Shown: one piece after another, positions 22,667 through 34,593 of the stretch | How the letters are laid out: every line of letters starts with the position of its first letter | How positions within the stretch are numbered: position 1 is the first letter of the stretch | Assembly (NCBI GenBank): GCA_027919835.1 | Contig: JANVFP010000033.1 | Coordinates: forward strand, 545,290 to 609,289 | DNA from: Lentinula raphanica | Lineage: Eukaryota > Basidiomycota > Agaricomycetes > Agaricales > Omphalotaceae | DNA length: 64,000 nt | Reading direction: 5' to 3' | Position numbers and translations under genes: made by a program | Notes under the pieces: model-generated | Databases searched by the model: none | Told to the model about the DNA's origin: nothing | What the model saw: the letters and a program-made list of their open reading frames with translations, nothing else

Positions 22667-24430
22667 ATGGCAAATCCCAGCTTTACACTTCCTGAAATTC
22701 AGCAACTTCAATCCGAGGGATTGGTCTTGCGGTATCCGGATGTTTTGATGAACGCTCAATTGACGTTGGACGGCGCGGTCAGCTTGCTACTGAAAGCGGC
22801 GCAACAGGCGCTACTGGTGCCATTTATATGGTCCTGGATCGATCGCACCCAAGGTGAGTTTACATCTGCTATTTGCAGACTCGACCTCGAACAACAAGTT
22901 TACTCATAGACGGACAAACATTCATCATCTTTCTTCCACCACACACTCCCTTTCCACTGGATGGCATTCGCTGGTCTGAGGCCGAACACAAGTTTAGCTT
23001 CCATCAGGGGACACCGAAGGAATTAGAAGTATACGAAATCAAGCATGGTTTTATTCCTCGCTCTGGAGAGACGATGGCCACGAGAGTCAGAAGGAGATAT
23101 CGATTAGTCCATCCTGGTGGTCTGGGAGCAATGCCTCAATTGTGGGTTGTACACTATACTCGAGGCCCGCTTGGTCATCCCGTAGTGCCAGGAATGGGCA
23201 ATCAGCCAGTAAGGATATATCCACTCAGGCAGATAACCGAACCGCCAATGTACGTCGCAGGGGACAAGCTCGGCCAGAAGGCATTTCCAGGAGGACAAGA
23301 TATGGGCGGAGGGGGTATGCCCAGTGGAGGTGTTGGAATAGGAGCTGGAATGCCAGGAGGAATGTCAGGAGGAATGCCAGGAGGAATGGCTGGGATGCAA
23401 TCTGGGATTGGCGGCGGAAACGGAGGTCCAATGGTTGGAGGCGGAGGTATGCCTGGCGCGATGGGTGCTATAGCCGGAAATATGAGTATGCCCGGCGGAG
23501 CAGGTCCTTTCAATCAGCAACAAGCACAAGCAATGCTTGCACAACAAAATTCTAATATGGAGATGCTTGAAGCTCGAAGGACTCATTCTCTGGGAGGTCG
23601 TGGTGGTCCTCTTCCACCTCATGGTGTTCAGGGTACTCCTGGTATGCACGGTCCACCCGGATCTGGTCCCCATGGACGAGGAATGCCTCCTTCAGCCGCA
23701 GCTGGTGTTCCGCCTGGGAGGAGACCAGCCGGTGCACCAGGTGGTCTGAGCCATCTGGACGATGATGATTCAGGGGATGAAGTTGACACCATCTCGACCC
23801 GTACGCTCGCTCTGACGAGGTACAAGCAAAACCATGACTGGATGAATGAAGTCTTCGTGAAGGCTTCGTTCGGTATGTTTCGCTGCCTTGGAGCTCATTT
23901 CAATACTGATGCTGTCATCCTTGACTCAGGCGTCCAGCCAAATTCCAACTCAACGTCGCCTTATGGAATATTCAATCAAAACGAGTTGGATGCAAAAATA
24001 GTATGTGTCCTAGTTATACCGTTCCCTCATTCAAACAAATTTGCGTTCTGTGTCAATCGATTCGTTTCGCCAAGTGATTTGAAATATCTAACAATGTCTT
24101 CGCCATATTTGACTTTAGGCCAAACTATCTTCAGAAATTGAAGCGCTTCAAGCTCGCACAGAGGAGTTAAAACGACAGAAAGGAAGCCAGACTAACTCAA
24201 ACGAGCAAATCAAGGACCACACTATCCCTTTGTCCTCTCGATCCCCCGAAGAACAACTACTGCCGCCTGAATCTCAAACTATGCTTATGGACACGACGGA
24301 TGCTGTGACAGCCGTGGACTCATCGAAGTCAATGGACTTCACAGCAGAACCGACAGCAGCTAACAGTAGTATATCTGCACAGCCTGCTTTTGTAGAAGGG
24401 ATTGGTGAAGAAGGTGTCCCTGCTTGGTAG
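22667..24430 (+). CDS. ssr4: SWI/SNF and RSC complex subunit Ssr4-like
   Basis: Matches the fungal Ssr4 N-terminal domain, found in both SWI/SNF and RSC remodellers of fission yeast and most fungi. The conserved part runs from LRYPDVLMNAQLTLDGAVSL through WSWIDRTQDGQTFIIFLPP (split by an intron after Gln), GIRWSEAEHKF, RVRRRYRLVHPGG and LWVVHYTRGP. A long Gly/Met/Pro low-complexity segment follows (about residues 230-400, GGM repeats), then a conserved TRTLALTRYKQNHDWMNEVF block and a short coiled coil (AKLSSEIEALQARTEELKRQ). At least four exons; the stop TAG ends at 24430. Family assignment is by memory of the N-terminal pattern. Confidence 0.78.
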
Positions 24431-24532
24431 GGTTGCTTTAGTTTGGACATTGTAGTATGTAGATTATGTAGAATAGTGTACCTCTACTGAAACCTGTCGC
24501 ATATCATTTTGATTTGTACTCACTTCAACATG

Positions 24533-24628
24533 TCCCTGGTAGTATATCGGTTAGTACACGCGCCTGTCATGTTGTAGTAGTGGCTCAGATAATCGCGCGA
24601 AAGCTGGGTTCGACTCCCAGCCAGGGAG
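24533..24628 (+). tRNA. tRNA-Asp(GUC) with a 24-nt intron
   Basis: Complete cloverleaf. The acceptor stem TCCCTGG (24533-24539) pairs with CCAGGGA (24621-24627), with discriminator G. The D arm TAGTATATCGGTTAGTAC is the normal eukaryotic tRNA-Asp form. The anticodon stem CGCGC/GCGCG encloses loop CTGTCA-C, with anticodon GTC. A 24-nt intron interrupts the loop one base 3' of the anticodon, the canonical position. The T arm CTGGG-TTCGACT-CCCAG is perfect. B-box-like GGTTCGACTCC is present for Pol III. Confidence 0.93.
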
Positions 24629-27319
24629 CTTTTGTGCAACAAGTGTATTCTTTTTACTGCTTTCTGACAGGCCACTCGCATCAAGCTGTTTCAACGAAGC
24701 TTCGGTATGTTTAATGTTATATATGTATACACGAACAGATCTTCAACCCATCGGGGTGGGCTAAGACCCTTCCCTCTAAGTTTCATGAGTAATTTTGCTT
24801 TAGTTGCTTTAGACTAACTGTCATATCCGTCCCTCATTGTCCCTCAACTTCCTCACTCGAGTGACTACACTCTCATTCTCAGTGATGCCGGGAGTACAAA
24901 GTACCAGACAGCCATCCCAGGATAAACACTGGGTCATTTGAAGATTTTGAGCTTAATATCTCATCGAACAGTGACATTGTTTTTGTTTTTGATACAACCT
25001 GGATAGTTTGGAGACACCCTTCTCCCTTTCCTTGGCGATAAGCATGGACTCGTGTTTAGCTTTTTTTGGTTGTTTTGGGATACGGTGCAGTGTAAGCATA
25101 CCCGTGCAATTGAAGGGAATTATTGAGGACACGCTCCATTGCGTATAGCTGGATCAAATGATTGGTGAAGCTGGAAGTTGATACTAGTATCATGAACATC
25201 ATAGCTGTATGGCGATTGGGAGTCGGGATTGTGTTTCCGCGAAGGCGAATTTGCCTTCCAAGACGCACTGAAGTAGATGAAAACTCCATGTCAATCATGG
25301 ACAGCACCAGGCACGTTATTAGTGAAAGTAGTCCATTGACATCTGGGTTCTTAGTAGCTATCCGAGCTGGGCAACCATAACGAATCTTCCCCACCGGTAT
25401 TTGTGAAAGATGAGCAGATTATCTGGAGAATCTACTTGATGATGCTAGCCAATCAAGTGCACTCTCCTCCTTCCAATACTCGCAATTGTTCTGTCACTCG
25501 AGGAGATAAGCTTAGAGCTCACTCAGGGCGCAGAGCATGATGTAAGGAATTCCATGTGCAACCTACCTCAGGCAATGGATTTTGCTCCAAGAAGATGAGG
25601 CTGGGCCTGCCGGGAGAGCTTTGGCTTAGGGCATGCATCAGGGTATTGAACCCAGTAAACCGAGGCTTCACCTTTGGTTGGCGTGGTGCAACAGGAGAGG
25701 CTGCCACAACATCAAGCCCCGTGTGCCAAATGGGGTTGGTGAAGAGAAGGAGGCAAGAAACAAGATGTTTTTGATTTTTAAGGGATTCTTAAATGCCATA
25801 AACATCGTTGTAGATGGTCAATGCGCTGAAGATACTCGGAGTTGTCCAAAGTGTGAGAAGAGACGTTGAATAGAATCGATAACGCACCAGGCGGCTCAAA
25901 GACGCATGAGTAGTGCTTTCGTAGACTTATGCCACATGCGTCCTGACTCCTGTGAGGCTTTTATCGGGCCCGAGCGCCTTGATTGAAGCGCTCGGATAAA
26001 CTATGTTTTGATGATTTTGCAGGGAACCACCTGCCCTCCCCTACCAGAGCCATCATCCATTGCAGAAGCGCAGTGATTTTACAAAACATCGTTTCAACGC
26101 ACACATACGGCGAAGGAACATGTGTTTTGGGGCTACCTGCAAGGTCTAGATGAAGAAACAGTCGAAGCAAAACACATAGCCCTCATGCAGACGGCAGAGA
26201 GTCCTACTGATTTGGTGTCCATTCAATGTAGTAATTTCAAGGAGTAGCGCTGACAGACCTTAAAGTTTGGATGTGACTGTCATGGAGCACTATAGTAGGG
26301 TATTTTACGTTGATAAGAATAGAGAGTAGATGATAGGGCACCAGTGTAAAGACCGATGGTGCCAGAGAAGTTCAACGATATGATGCTGTCAATTCAAGCT
26401 TGTGTCGCGGGAGTTACACTGGGTAGAGATTCGTAAGTACGAACGGTTACGATAGTCAAGTCGAGAGGGGAAAAGACGCGCACTGTGGAGCTCGATATTT
26501 CGACCGGTATAAGGAATGACCGAGGCTGAACTCAAAGTTGGCAGAATTTTCAGTGTCATATTTACGAGGTCTTCCTGGAAAGCAACCCGACTTGCATCGG
26601 CCAGCTTCGATGTAGTTATCAACATCGTACACTCGTCGCCGTTGACATAACAATCTGCAGCGAAGTTTGCCATTAGGGAGCAGGATGAATCCGATAGTAT
26701 ATCAGAAGGCAATTCTGTGCAAATTTCGTGACTTTACTCCGAGGTATTCTTCAATATTCATGCTTACTCGACTTTAATTATTCTCTTTGTCCGAACTATC
26801 TGTCCCAGGACCCAATAGTGGGCGAACGGACCCTTGGTGGGTCAGAAATGCAGCGGGTACCAAGCACTACCGAGTGGGACCATGGTTGTTATTTAAACCC
26901 CACAGTGCTGACTGGCCTGAGTGCTCTTGAATCTTTGATGTTCTATACTAGAAGCAGCGTGAAGACCGTAGAACGTGAGTGAAAGATAAATCAGGAAGGT
27001 TTTAATGAAACTCGCCTCCAAGATATTAGCAGTGGTGCTTTCAGCATGATAATGTAGACATATTCAGCGAAATGGACATCAGAAGCGCATCAACCGAATT
27101 TCAAGAACACGACGGTGAAGGCTAAAAGTAGACTAATCGCATTGAGATTAGATAAGCCATTCTTCGAACACATACCCGCTTAAGCTCGGGCCAATCCTTG
27201 CACTCGAAATTCGAATGTCCGATTCTCGTATGGCACGGGGCGTGGGGTCAGTACTATTTAAGAGATGGTTGTGATAGACTTAACCCACTGACCTCTTTCT
27301 CTAGACCATTTGTACCACA
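24629..27319. other. gene-poor region between tRNA-Asp and AACS
   Basis: About 2.7 kb. Minus-strand open stretches at 25056-26712 hint at a degraded gene (separate entry). The last 100 bp contain TATTTAAG at about 27256, about 65 bp before the acetoacetyl-CoA synthetase start, a plausible TATA-like element. No repeats recognised. Confidence 0.4.
25056..26673 (-). pseudogene. possible degraded or unresolved gene
   Basis: Several minus-strand open stretches of 60-110 codons follow each other (26389-26673 beginning MANFAADCYVNGDEC; 25961-26170; 25519-25707 with NTLMHALSQSSPG and WNSLHHALRP; 25056-25394). The NxLHxAL-type pieces faintly recall ankyrin repeats. I could not join them into one frame with good splice sites, so this may be a decayed gene, a gene with unusual structure, or chance. 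Confidence 0.2.
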
Positions 27320-30180
27320 ATGTCTTCCTCGTACTTTGAGTCTTCCCATCTCCTCTGGCAGAATCCTCAACCGCAGCACGCCAATGTTGAAATCTTTCGG
27401 CGTATGGTGAATCGTAAACGCGGATTGAATCTCAGTATGTCAAACACTTGAGTGCCACATATACATTACATATGATTGTTTTGACGATCTTCACTCGTAG
27501 AGGATTATCATGATTTTCACAAATACTCTATCGAGAACTACTCCTTCTGGGAAGATGCGTGGCAGCATCTACGAATCATATATTCTGTCCCACCTCAAAA
27601 AGTATCCATTGACTCACATGAGCTGAAGATATTGTTCACGATAAAGGCAGGTCATCACGGAAGGAACTATACCGAACGTGCCAATCTGGTTTCCCGGCGC
27701 ACGCCTCAATTATGCAGAAAACCTGCTGTGGAGGAATGATGACAGTATCGCTTGTACTGCGGGTGGAGAACTAGGCAGAGTCACAGATATCAGCTTCCGG
27801 GAATTGAGGCTGAAGGTCAGGGATATGGCCTCAGCTATGCGAGCAAATGGCCTGCAGATTGGGGATCGTGTTGCGGGTACATATCCTACTTTCTCATTGA
27901 GAATGGATGGGTTCTGATGTCTCCTCTCATCCCCTTTCAGCGGTTGTGACTAACTCCATAGAATCTGTCGTTCTTGCTCTTGCAACCGCGAGTATAGGAG
28001 CTATCTATTCTAGCACGGCAACTGACATGGGTACCGAAGTATGTCTTCCCGAATGTTCGGCATCGTATTGGCATCTGCGTTGATTCAACTCTCGTTATCT
28101 CATCAGGGAATCCTCGATCGATACCGTCAAATCCAGCCCAAGTTTCTGTTTTTCGAAACAGAAATCATGTACGCTGGCAAAATTGTGGATTTAAGAGATA
28201 AAGTTTCTGCCGTGATCAATGGACTGCATGACCATGGATTGAAATGTGCCGTTTTGCTACCTAGTACCATTACCGGGAAAGAATATGATAACGTCCCGAA
28301 CACGTTGAGTATATTGTACTCCTGGTGATCTTCTTGATCCTGACTCTGCCTTTAGTACCGCTCTAGGGATATTCCTTGCAACCGGGACAGGAAGCAACTC
28401 AGAGCTCGTATTCGAGCAGTTACCGTTTAATCACCCGTTATATATCCTCTACAGCTCTGGCACCTCTGGGCCTCCAAAATGCATAGTACATTCCGCTGGG
28501 GTACGGTCATTCTTGAACCTCATTGGTGTTGTCATGATCTGATTGTTTAAATTGTGCTCAGGGGGTCTTGATGCAAACTCTCAAAGATCAGAGGATGTTC
28601 TTCGACATGAAAGAAGGTGACACACTGTTCCAGTTCACTACAGTAAGTTGAATATTTGTATCTTCGTTCACTCGGGTCTGATTTCATAAAATTTATAGAC
28701 GGGATGGATGATGTGGAACTTCATGGTGTCGTGTTTGGCATCAGGATGTCGAATGATCTTATACGACGGTTCTCCGTTCCATCCTACGCTTGAGGCATAC
28801 CTCAAATTCATCAGCGATGTTGGGTAACCATTCCGTTCTCTTTGGCTATCGTACGTATACTGAGATTCTTTTGATTTGATAGTGTCACCCACTGGGGCAC
28901 TAGTCCTCGCTTCCTCGCGGAGGTCAAAGGACGCAAACTGTCACCATGTCAGTAAGCTTACGATAACAAGTCCCAAAATACATCTCACCGTGCGGATTGA
29001 TCGTACATACAGTGAAAATTGCCTCTTTCCAAGGATTACGAGCACTGGCTGTAACAGGGGCAGTGGTAACAGCACCTCTGTTCGATTGGGCGCACAAAGA
29101 ATTCGATGGAAAACTCTACTTCGTATCCACCTCTGGAGGTACAGATGTTTGCAGCGCTTGTGAGTTTTTCAGCTGACGTGCTTCCACTAACAATGCATTC
29201 ACAATCAACATTGTAATCATTGACAGTCGTGGCTGGTGTCCCTAGTCTTCCCGTATATGCTGGAGGTATGTCAAACCGATTTAATGCTCCCTTCACATGA
29301 CTCAGATAATCAAACTCAGAAATCCAGGCAAAAACTTTGGGCATGGCAGTGGAAGTATTCGATGAGAACGGAAAGAACATTGAACACACAGGGCAAGCTG
29401 GTGAACTGGTGTGCACCAAACCTCACCCATCACTTCCTATTATGCTCTGGGGAGACACGCCCGACGGGAAGAAGCTTCGTGACACGTACTTCAACTATTA
29501 TCCAGGTGCGTTTCCGCGTACAGATATCCTCTATAATTCTCTGACATTGCCACGGAATTTCTCGCAGGGATTTGGAGGCAAGGCGATTTCATGGCAGTGA
29601 ACCCCAAAACAAAAGGAATCGTCATCCTAGGTAGAAGGTGAGTAACACCATACACGAGAGCTCATTTGCGATCTTGACCTGATTCAGCGATGGTGTGCTC
29701 AACCCCAATGGCGTCCGTTTCGGTTCCGGCGAGATCTATACCGTCATGGAGAAATTTAATACCATTGTTGAAGACTGCATCTGCGTAGGCCAACGCCGTC
29801 CAAATATCGACGAACACGAGCGTGTGCTTCTTTTCCTAAAAATGCGTCCAGGGAACAAATTTACAACAAAGTTGGAGAAGGACATCCGCCATAGTATTCG
29901 AACATCGTTGAGTGCACGACACGTACCAGCGTACATATTCGAAGTCGAGGATATCCCGGTATGGAAACATCCAGACACCTTCACATAGTTTCTTACGCAG
30001 TTGCAGGTGACAATAAACGGGAAGAAGATTGAAATTGCTGTAAAACAGATAGTCTCTGGATCAAACTTGAAGCCAAGTGGAACCGTGGCGAACCCCGAAT
30101 CTCTGAAGCTGTATTATAAGTACAAAGAGATAGAAAAGGTAGCTCATGCAACCGGAGCAGAGACCAGGGCAAAACTATGA
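27320..30180 (+). CDS. AACS: acetoacetyl-CoA synthetase
   Basis: AMP-forming acyl-CoA synthetase (ANL superfamily) that activates acetoacetate to acetoacetyl-CoA in the cytosol, feeding sterol or lipid synthesis or ketone use. It starts [17 protein letters not shown] and has the family blocks [39 protein letters not shown], the ATP-binding loop [40 protein letters not shown], the adenylate motif in WRQGDF and [20 protein letters not shown], and the C-terminal lysine loop in [17 protein letters not shown]. About 12 introns; all joins kept the frame. The last intron precedes VTINGKK. Stop TGA 30178-30180. Convergent with the next gene. Confidence 0.94.
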
Positions 30181-30582
30181 GTCCCGGTGAATAAGCCAAA
30201 GGATGTCATTTTTCCTAAAATAGAATGATAATGTCAGCTTTGACCTTCCTTAACCAGAATTCCGGCGATTGAGCGAGCAAGTGAACAAAAACAACAAGTC
30301 ATATCGAGTCTGTTCTTGACAGTAGATGTTAGTCACCAAAGATAAAGATAAAGCTACATAGGTCACAGTCCAGCTAGTCGCAGTCTCATGAATAGAACTT
30401 AACTGGTAGGAACCAAAATTTGAAACTTACGCCAGATGAACTCAGTTACTAAATGGATAACAGACGTTGGCAAGTAGATGCAAGATGTGAGATAAATATA
30501 CAGATGAAGGTGAAATGTACAGAAAAGGCATGATCATGATGACCATCAGAATATCTTGCCGAAGTTACCTGCAGCGGACTGC
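30181..30582. other. convergent 3' region
   Basis: About 400 bp between the stops of the AACS gene (+) and the large disordered-protein gene (-). Nothing recognised beyond likely 3' UTRs. Confidence 0.6.
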
Positions 30583-33500
30583 TCAACTCGGTCCGAAGCT
30601 TGTCAACGCCAATCCACCTACCCAACACAGCTCCATTATTGCTCTTCCTACTGGGGTCAGTTTTAACTTGAGTTCCACGCCTCCAAATCCCCACCCTTCT
30701 TGGGAGCCTTCGCTTGACATTCTGTGTTCGACGAAATCCTCCGCAACCATACCCATCGGAAGTGGGTTGAGCACTTTACAGAGCCCAAGAGAAATCAAGG
30801 CTTCGGGATCAAACTCTACGCCAGACTCGCGGGAGTGACATACAGCGATGATGGTGGGGTCAGGCATGAATGATGTATTCAAGGGTGACCCAGGGTCTGT
30901 CGTGAAGCCGGGCATACTATCGGGATGTGTGAGGCATTCCCTCCATGCCTCCTCCAACGGACCATTCACCGTCACGCCTTCATCTGGGACTCGCACACCT
31001 GTACCTTGCAGATCACAATAAGAGACACGTCGAGCAGTGATAAGAAATCCGGGAAGGAGAATGTTCCTTTCATCGTTGGCGTGTAATTGGGCCCAGGTTT
31101 GATTAGGGAGTGAGTGACTTCCAGAAGCCGTCGAGCCAGTGCCACGTCCGGGACTACTCCCGATACCGAGACCTCCAAGAGAGCGTGAGGAGCGAAGGAA
31201 GCCTGTACTATCACCTGATGACGTCGGAGAGGTATGTGAAGACTTTCCTGAATCCTTTCCAGAATCATTTGCGGATCCTGCTGGCGTGCTTCTGATCTTT
31301 TTATCTCGTTTATCCCGTCCTTTCTCTTTGTCTGTGTCCGGCGGAAGTCCAATCAGAGAATCTATCACTGCTAACGCAACTTCCTCCTTGTCCTGACCAT
31401 GTTTTCTGTGCCCATCTTTTCCTACTTTCGAAGGCGGTATCTGTGGCTCGAGGGCTTTGTACCATACTAGCAAAAACATCCTCTTTTCTAAAGGAAGGAC
31501 AGGTTTCTTGAATGAAGCCTGTGATGGGGGATAGACATGCTGGGAGTGAGCTTGGGAGTATGGATCGGTGTCCCCGGGCCACAGTGGGAGAAGCATACAA
31601 AGAGATTCGGATGGGATGGATGCAAACACATCTTGAGAAGGATCAGAAGCTTTGCCCTTGTCCTTTCTACTTTTGACACCACCGCCGAGGCTTTTTCTCC
31701 TTCCGCTACCGGTGACCGTACCTCTACTACTTCTAGAAATGTTGCTACTTCCATATCGACCAGAACTCTCTCGTGGAGTGCTGGGCAGCAAGCCTACATC
31801 TTTGAAGCTCATGTTCAAGTTATCAACAACCCTCCGCTGTTGCTCCTGTTTACCACGACTTGGGAACGTCAGCCATGGGGGGTCAAACGCAGGACCGGCA
31901 GTAGCACGTAAAGCGGATGCAGAAGGATCCAGAGAATCGATGACACCGGAACGAACGTTGCGATTAATGAATCGCAATAACGAAAATGACGATGACGACG
32001 AGGATGGCGAGGATTCAGATACTAGCTGAAGTATCCTCTGTCTATCATTAGCACTGCCGAAATCTACAGTGCCATACGTCTCGCTATGTGGTGTCCTTAT
32101 TACTCGCGAAGGGCCACCGTCACGGTGGGATCTGTAACCATACAGATCATCATCCTCGTCGTCATTATATGATGACTGGTCTGTTTCATCTTCATCGTAG
32201 TCGCGATCGTGATCGTACATCCTTCGTCTAGGTACCCGAAGTCTGTGAGGAGGGCGGGACGATGAAGCAGAAGATTGCGACGCAGAAGCTTCAGAGGCAG
32301 AGGCATAGGACGTTTCTGACTGTTCAGAATCAACGAGGGTGGAAGATCGATCGGTGTGTTCAGTATTGTCGGTAGTGGTAGTACAAGATGACATCCTTTG
32401 TGATACGGACGTCGAAGACGATGCGAGGGAAGCATGAGTTGTTGAAGATGTCGCAGAGGAGGAAGAGGAAGGAATTTCGATTGAATCAATCGAGGCGTCT
32501 ATTGGAACAGAGTCGGAGAATATCAAAGGAACAGCAACACTTGAGGAGTTTGGAGGAGTAGGTGCCGCAGTCGACGGGGACAGAGGTGAAGGTGTACTGG
32601 GCGTTAATGGTAACGGGGGAATGGGAGGGGGAGGTGAAGAAGAAGAAGATGATGATGATTGCGACTGCGACTGAGACGCAGAAAGGCTCTTCCTCCTGCG
32701 TATTTGCTCTGGTGATGGTGATGTCCGGTAGGTCGATGGACCGTCATTAGAAATTGATTTCTTCCTCCAATCTCGATCTTTGTCCCGACCCCCATCCTTC
32801 TCTTTCCGGCTGACCGGACTATTACTACTCAACAAACCATGATCAGCCAGCATCTTCGTAGTATTCGTACTCGTGAATGCTTCTTGCACTCTTCTTGGTG
32901 CCAATAAGATGATTCGATTAGAAGCCCGGGGCACCGAAGCTGACGTACTGCCACTACCAACAACACCGGCGGTTCTGAGGTGAGGAGGTAGGTGGCCGTG
33001 AGAAGGTGTAGGACTTTCAGAGGGGGTGGCACTTCTGGCGCGAATTGCAGCCGAAGGATTACGAACAGAGCTTGGCTTGTAGTAGCGAGTCAGACTGAAC
33101 GCCATTGCCTTGGAATGCTTATGAACAGTTACGGGTGGGTGAGGAAGATGCAGATGCAGCTCAGCATCTTTGGGCGTTGGCTGCGACTCGGATCGAAATC
33201 GAATAAGTAAGCGCTGTTGAGGTCCTTTCGTAGGATCCTGGACTGAAGCGGAGATGAATGAGAATGCCGTGATCACAGCGAAAACAAACTCACCTTTCGT
33301 ACCCCGGCCAACCTCTTCCCTGGTAACCAAAAATCTACCCATAAGATCGTTACTCCAAAGCTCTTCCGAACCGATAGGCATCCCTCGCCAATGCATCGTT
33401 GAGCGGCGCAAACGTTCTTTTTCCCTCTCTTTGTGTGAATGATCAGATTTCGGGTCCTTTTCTTTGTTGCCGTCATGCGATTGGGTTTTGGTATGAGAAC

Positions 33501-34593
33501 CTTCGCTCTCTCTGTGAGAGGAAGAGACCTGTTCTGGGCTGCTGAGAGACCCAACGTCCGTTGACGTCGCGGTCGTGATATTGGTAGCTGTACTTGTCCT
33601 AGGAGCCGTAGTCGTGGTCGTAACTCGCTTCAGTTTTTCGTCCTTGTATGTGGGCGACGTGCTTGAGGATGATACGCCCGAACGAACCTCCCTCCTAATT
33701 GTCCAATCTTTCCTTTGTTCTTTGTACCCTTCTCCACCCCACTTGAGCAGATTACGGGCAAAAGAATCATCATGAATAAACATATTGGATGAATTCGAGC
33801 TGGCGACAGTGGCCGTTGAAGGGCGACGCCCGGAAAACCAGGAAAAGAACAATGATTTTCCTAGGGAATCTTTTCTGCCGGAAGATTCACGATTCCCAGA
33901 AAGAGAGATAGCACTCTGACGTCGCGGTCGGACAAAATCTGGTATGGATGAAGATGGATCGGCTGACAAGTCGGTACCAAAGGAAGTGATATATGCGAAA
34001 TCAAAATCGGTGTCCATCCCACTAGATGCTGTGTCAGTAGATGGAGAGGTTGGAGAGACATTGGTATGAGGGGGTATACCGGCGGAAGGATGGACAGAGG
34101 AGGAAGTAGATGCTGTAGCCGCGGAGGCAAACGGAGATGTGAAAACGGGTGGGGAGTGATCTCTTTCTATGGTCTTCATCCGCAAAGTCGCTACGCTCCC
34201 TTCTCGATCACGATAGCCTTCTGACGGCCCATAACTAGCATAGTCGCCGATAAACCCTTGTCCTGAACTGCCAGAGGTCGCAGAAAACCTCGCGGAGCTA
34301 ATTTCGATATTGTCCCCGCCGTCATCTCCTTCTGGGTAATCGAGGTTGTCGAACTCATAAGAGTCATCATCAGAGCTAAATTCAACTTCCTCTCGTCCTT
34401 GTGTACTGTGCGAAGTGCGAGATGTACGCGTTGCAGATTGCGAGTGTGCGGAAGACGAAGCAAATTGAGAGTCAGAATCGGGCTCTGAGGACGACGGAGA
34501 AGAAGAAGAGCCAGGGATTCGAAGACGTTTAGAAGAATAGGGAAGTGCATCAGGGTGTGTATGAACAACACTGGGCCTGGGCGTGACATCCAT
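30583..34593 (-). CDS. large Ser-rich disordered protein, family not recognised
   Basis: An uninterrupted 1336-codon frame beginning at a well-placed ATG (ACCATGG). Long Ser, Thr and Pro tracts dominate (for example SQSQSQSSSSSSSSPPPPIP), with three more ordered islands: about residues 420-510 (MHWRGMPIGSEELWSNDL, FVFAVITAFSFISASVQDP, RLLIRFRSE), about 1045-1085 (SESLCMLLPLWPGDTDPY, MFLLVWYKALEPQIPPSK) and the C-terminal about 160 residues (LLPGFLITARRVSYCDL, EEAWRECLTHPDSMPGF, KLKLTPVGRAIMELCWVGG). The frame stays open about 190 bp upstream of the ATG, to an acceptor-like CCTAG at about 34783, so an upstream exon may exist. No signal peptide or membrane segment. A signalling or scaffold role is only a guess. 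Confidence 0.75.
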   Translation of the reverse strand: MDVTPRPSVVHTHPDALPYSSKRLRIPGSSSSPSSSEPDSDSQFASSSAHSQSATRTSRTSHSTQGREEVEFSSDDDSYEFDNLDYPEGDDGGDNIEISSARFSATSGSSGQGFIGDYASYGPSEGYRDREGSVATLRMKTIERDHSPPVFTSPFASAATASTSSSVHPSAGIPPHTNVSPTSPSTDTASSGMDTDFDFAYITSFGTDLSADPSSSIPDFVRPRRQSAISLSGNRESSGRKDSLGKSLFFSWFSGRRPSTATVASSNSSNMFIHDDSFARNLLKWGGEGYKEQRKDWTIRREVRSGVSSSSTSPTYKDEKLKRVTTTTTAPRTSTATNITTATSTDVGSLSSPEQVSSSHRESEGSHTKTQSHDGNKEKDPKSDHSHKEREKERLRRSTMHWRGMPIGSEELWSNDLMGRFLVTREEVGRGTKGEFVFAVITAFSFISASVQDPTKGPQQRLLIRFRSESQPTPKDAELHLHLPHPPVTVHKHSKAMAFSLTRYYKPSSVRNPSAAIRARSATPSESPTPSHGHLPPHLRTAGVVGSGSTSASVPRASNRIILLAPRRVQEAFTSTNTTKMLADHGLLSSNSPVSRKEKDGGRDKDRDWRKKSISNDGPSTYRTSPSPEQIRRRKSLSASQSQSQSSSSSSSSPPPPIPPLPLTPSTPSPLSPSTAAPTPPNSSSVAVPLIFSDSVPIDASIDSIEIPSSSSSATSSTTHASLASSSTSVSQRMSSCTTTTDNTEHTDRSSTLVDSEQSETSYASASEASASQSSASSSRPPHRLRVPRRRMYDHDRDYDEDETDQSSYNDDEDDDLYGYRSHRDGGPSRVIRTPHSETYGTVDFGSANDRQRILQLVSESSPSSSSSSFSLLRFINRNVRSGVIDSLDPSASALRATAGPAFDPPWLTFPSRGKQEQQRRVVDNLNMSFKDVGLLPSTPRESSGRYGSSNISRSSRGTVTGSGRRKSLGGGVKSRKDKGKASDPSQDVFASIPSESLCMLLPLWPGDTDPYSQAHSQHVYPPSQASFKKPVLPLEKRMFLLVWYKALEPQIPPSKVGKDGHRKHGQDKEEVALAVIDSLIGLPPDTDKEKGRDKRDKKIRSTPAGSANDSGKDSGKSSHTSPTSSGDSTGFLRSSRSLGGLGIGSSPGRGTGSTASGSHSLPNQTWAQLHANDERNILLPGFLITARRVSYCDLQGTGVRVPDEGVTVNGPLEEAWRECLTHPDSMPGFTTDPGSPLNTSFMPDPTIIAVCHSRESGVEFDPEALISLGLCKVLNPLPMGMVAEDFVEHRMSSEGSQEGWGFGGVELKLKLTPVGRAIMELCWVGGLALTSFGPS

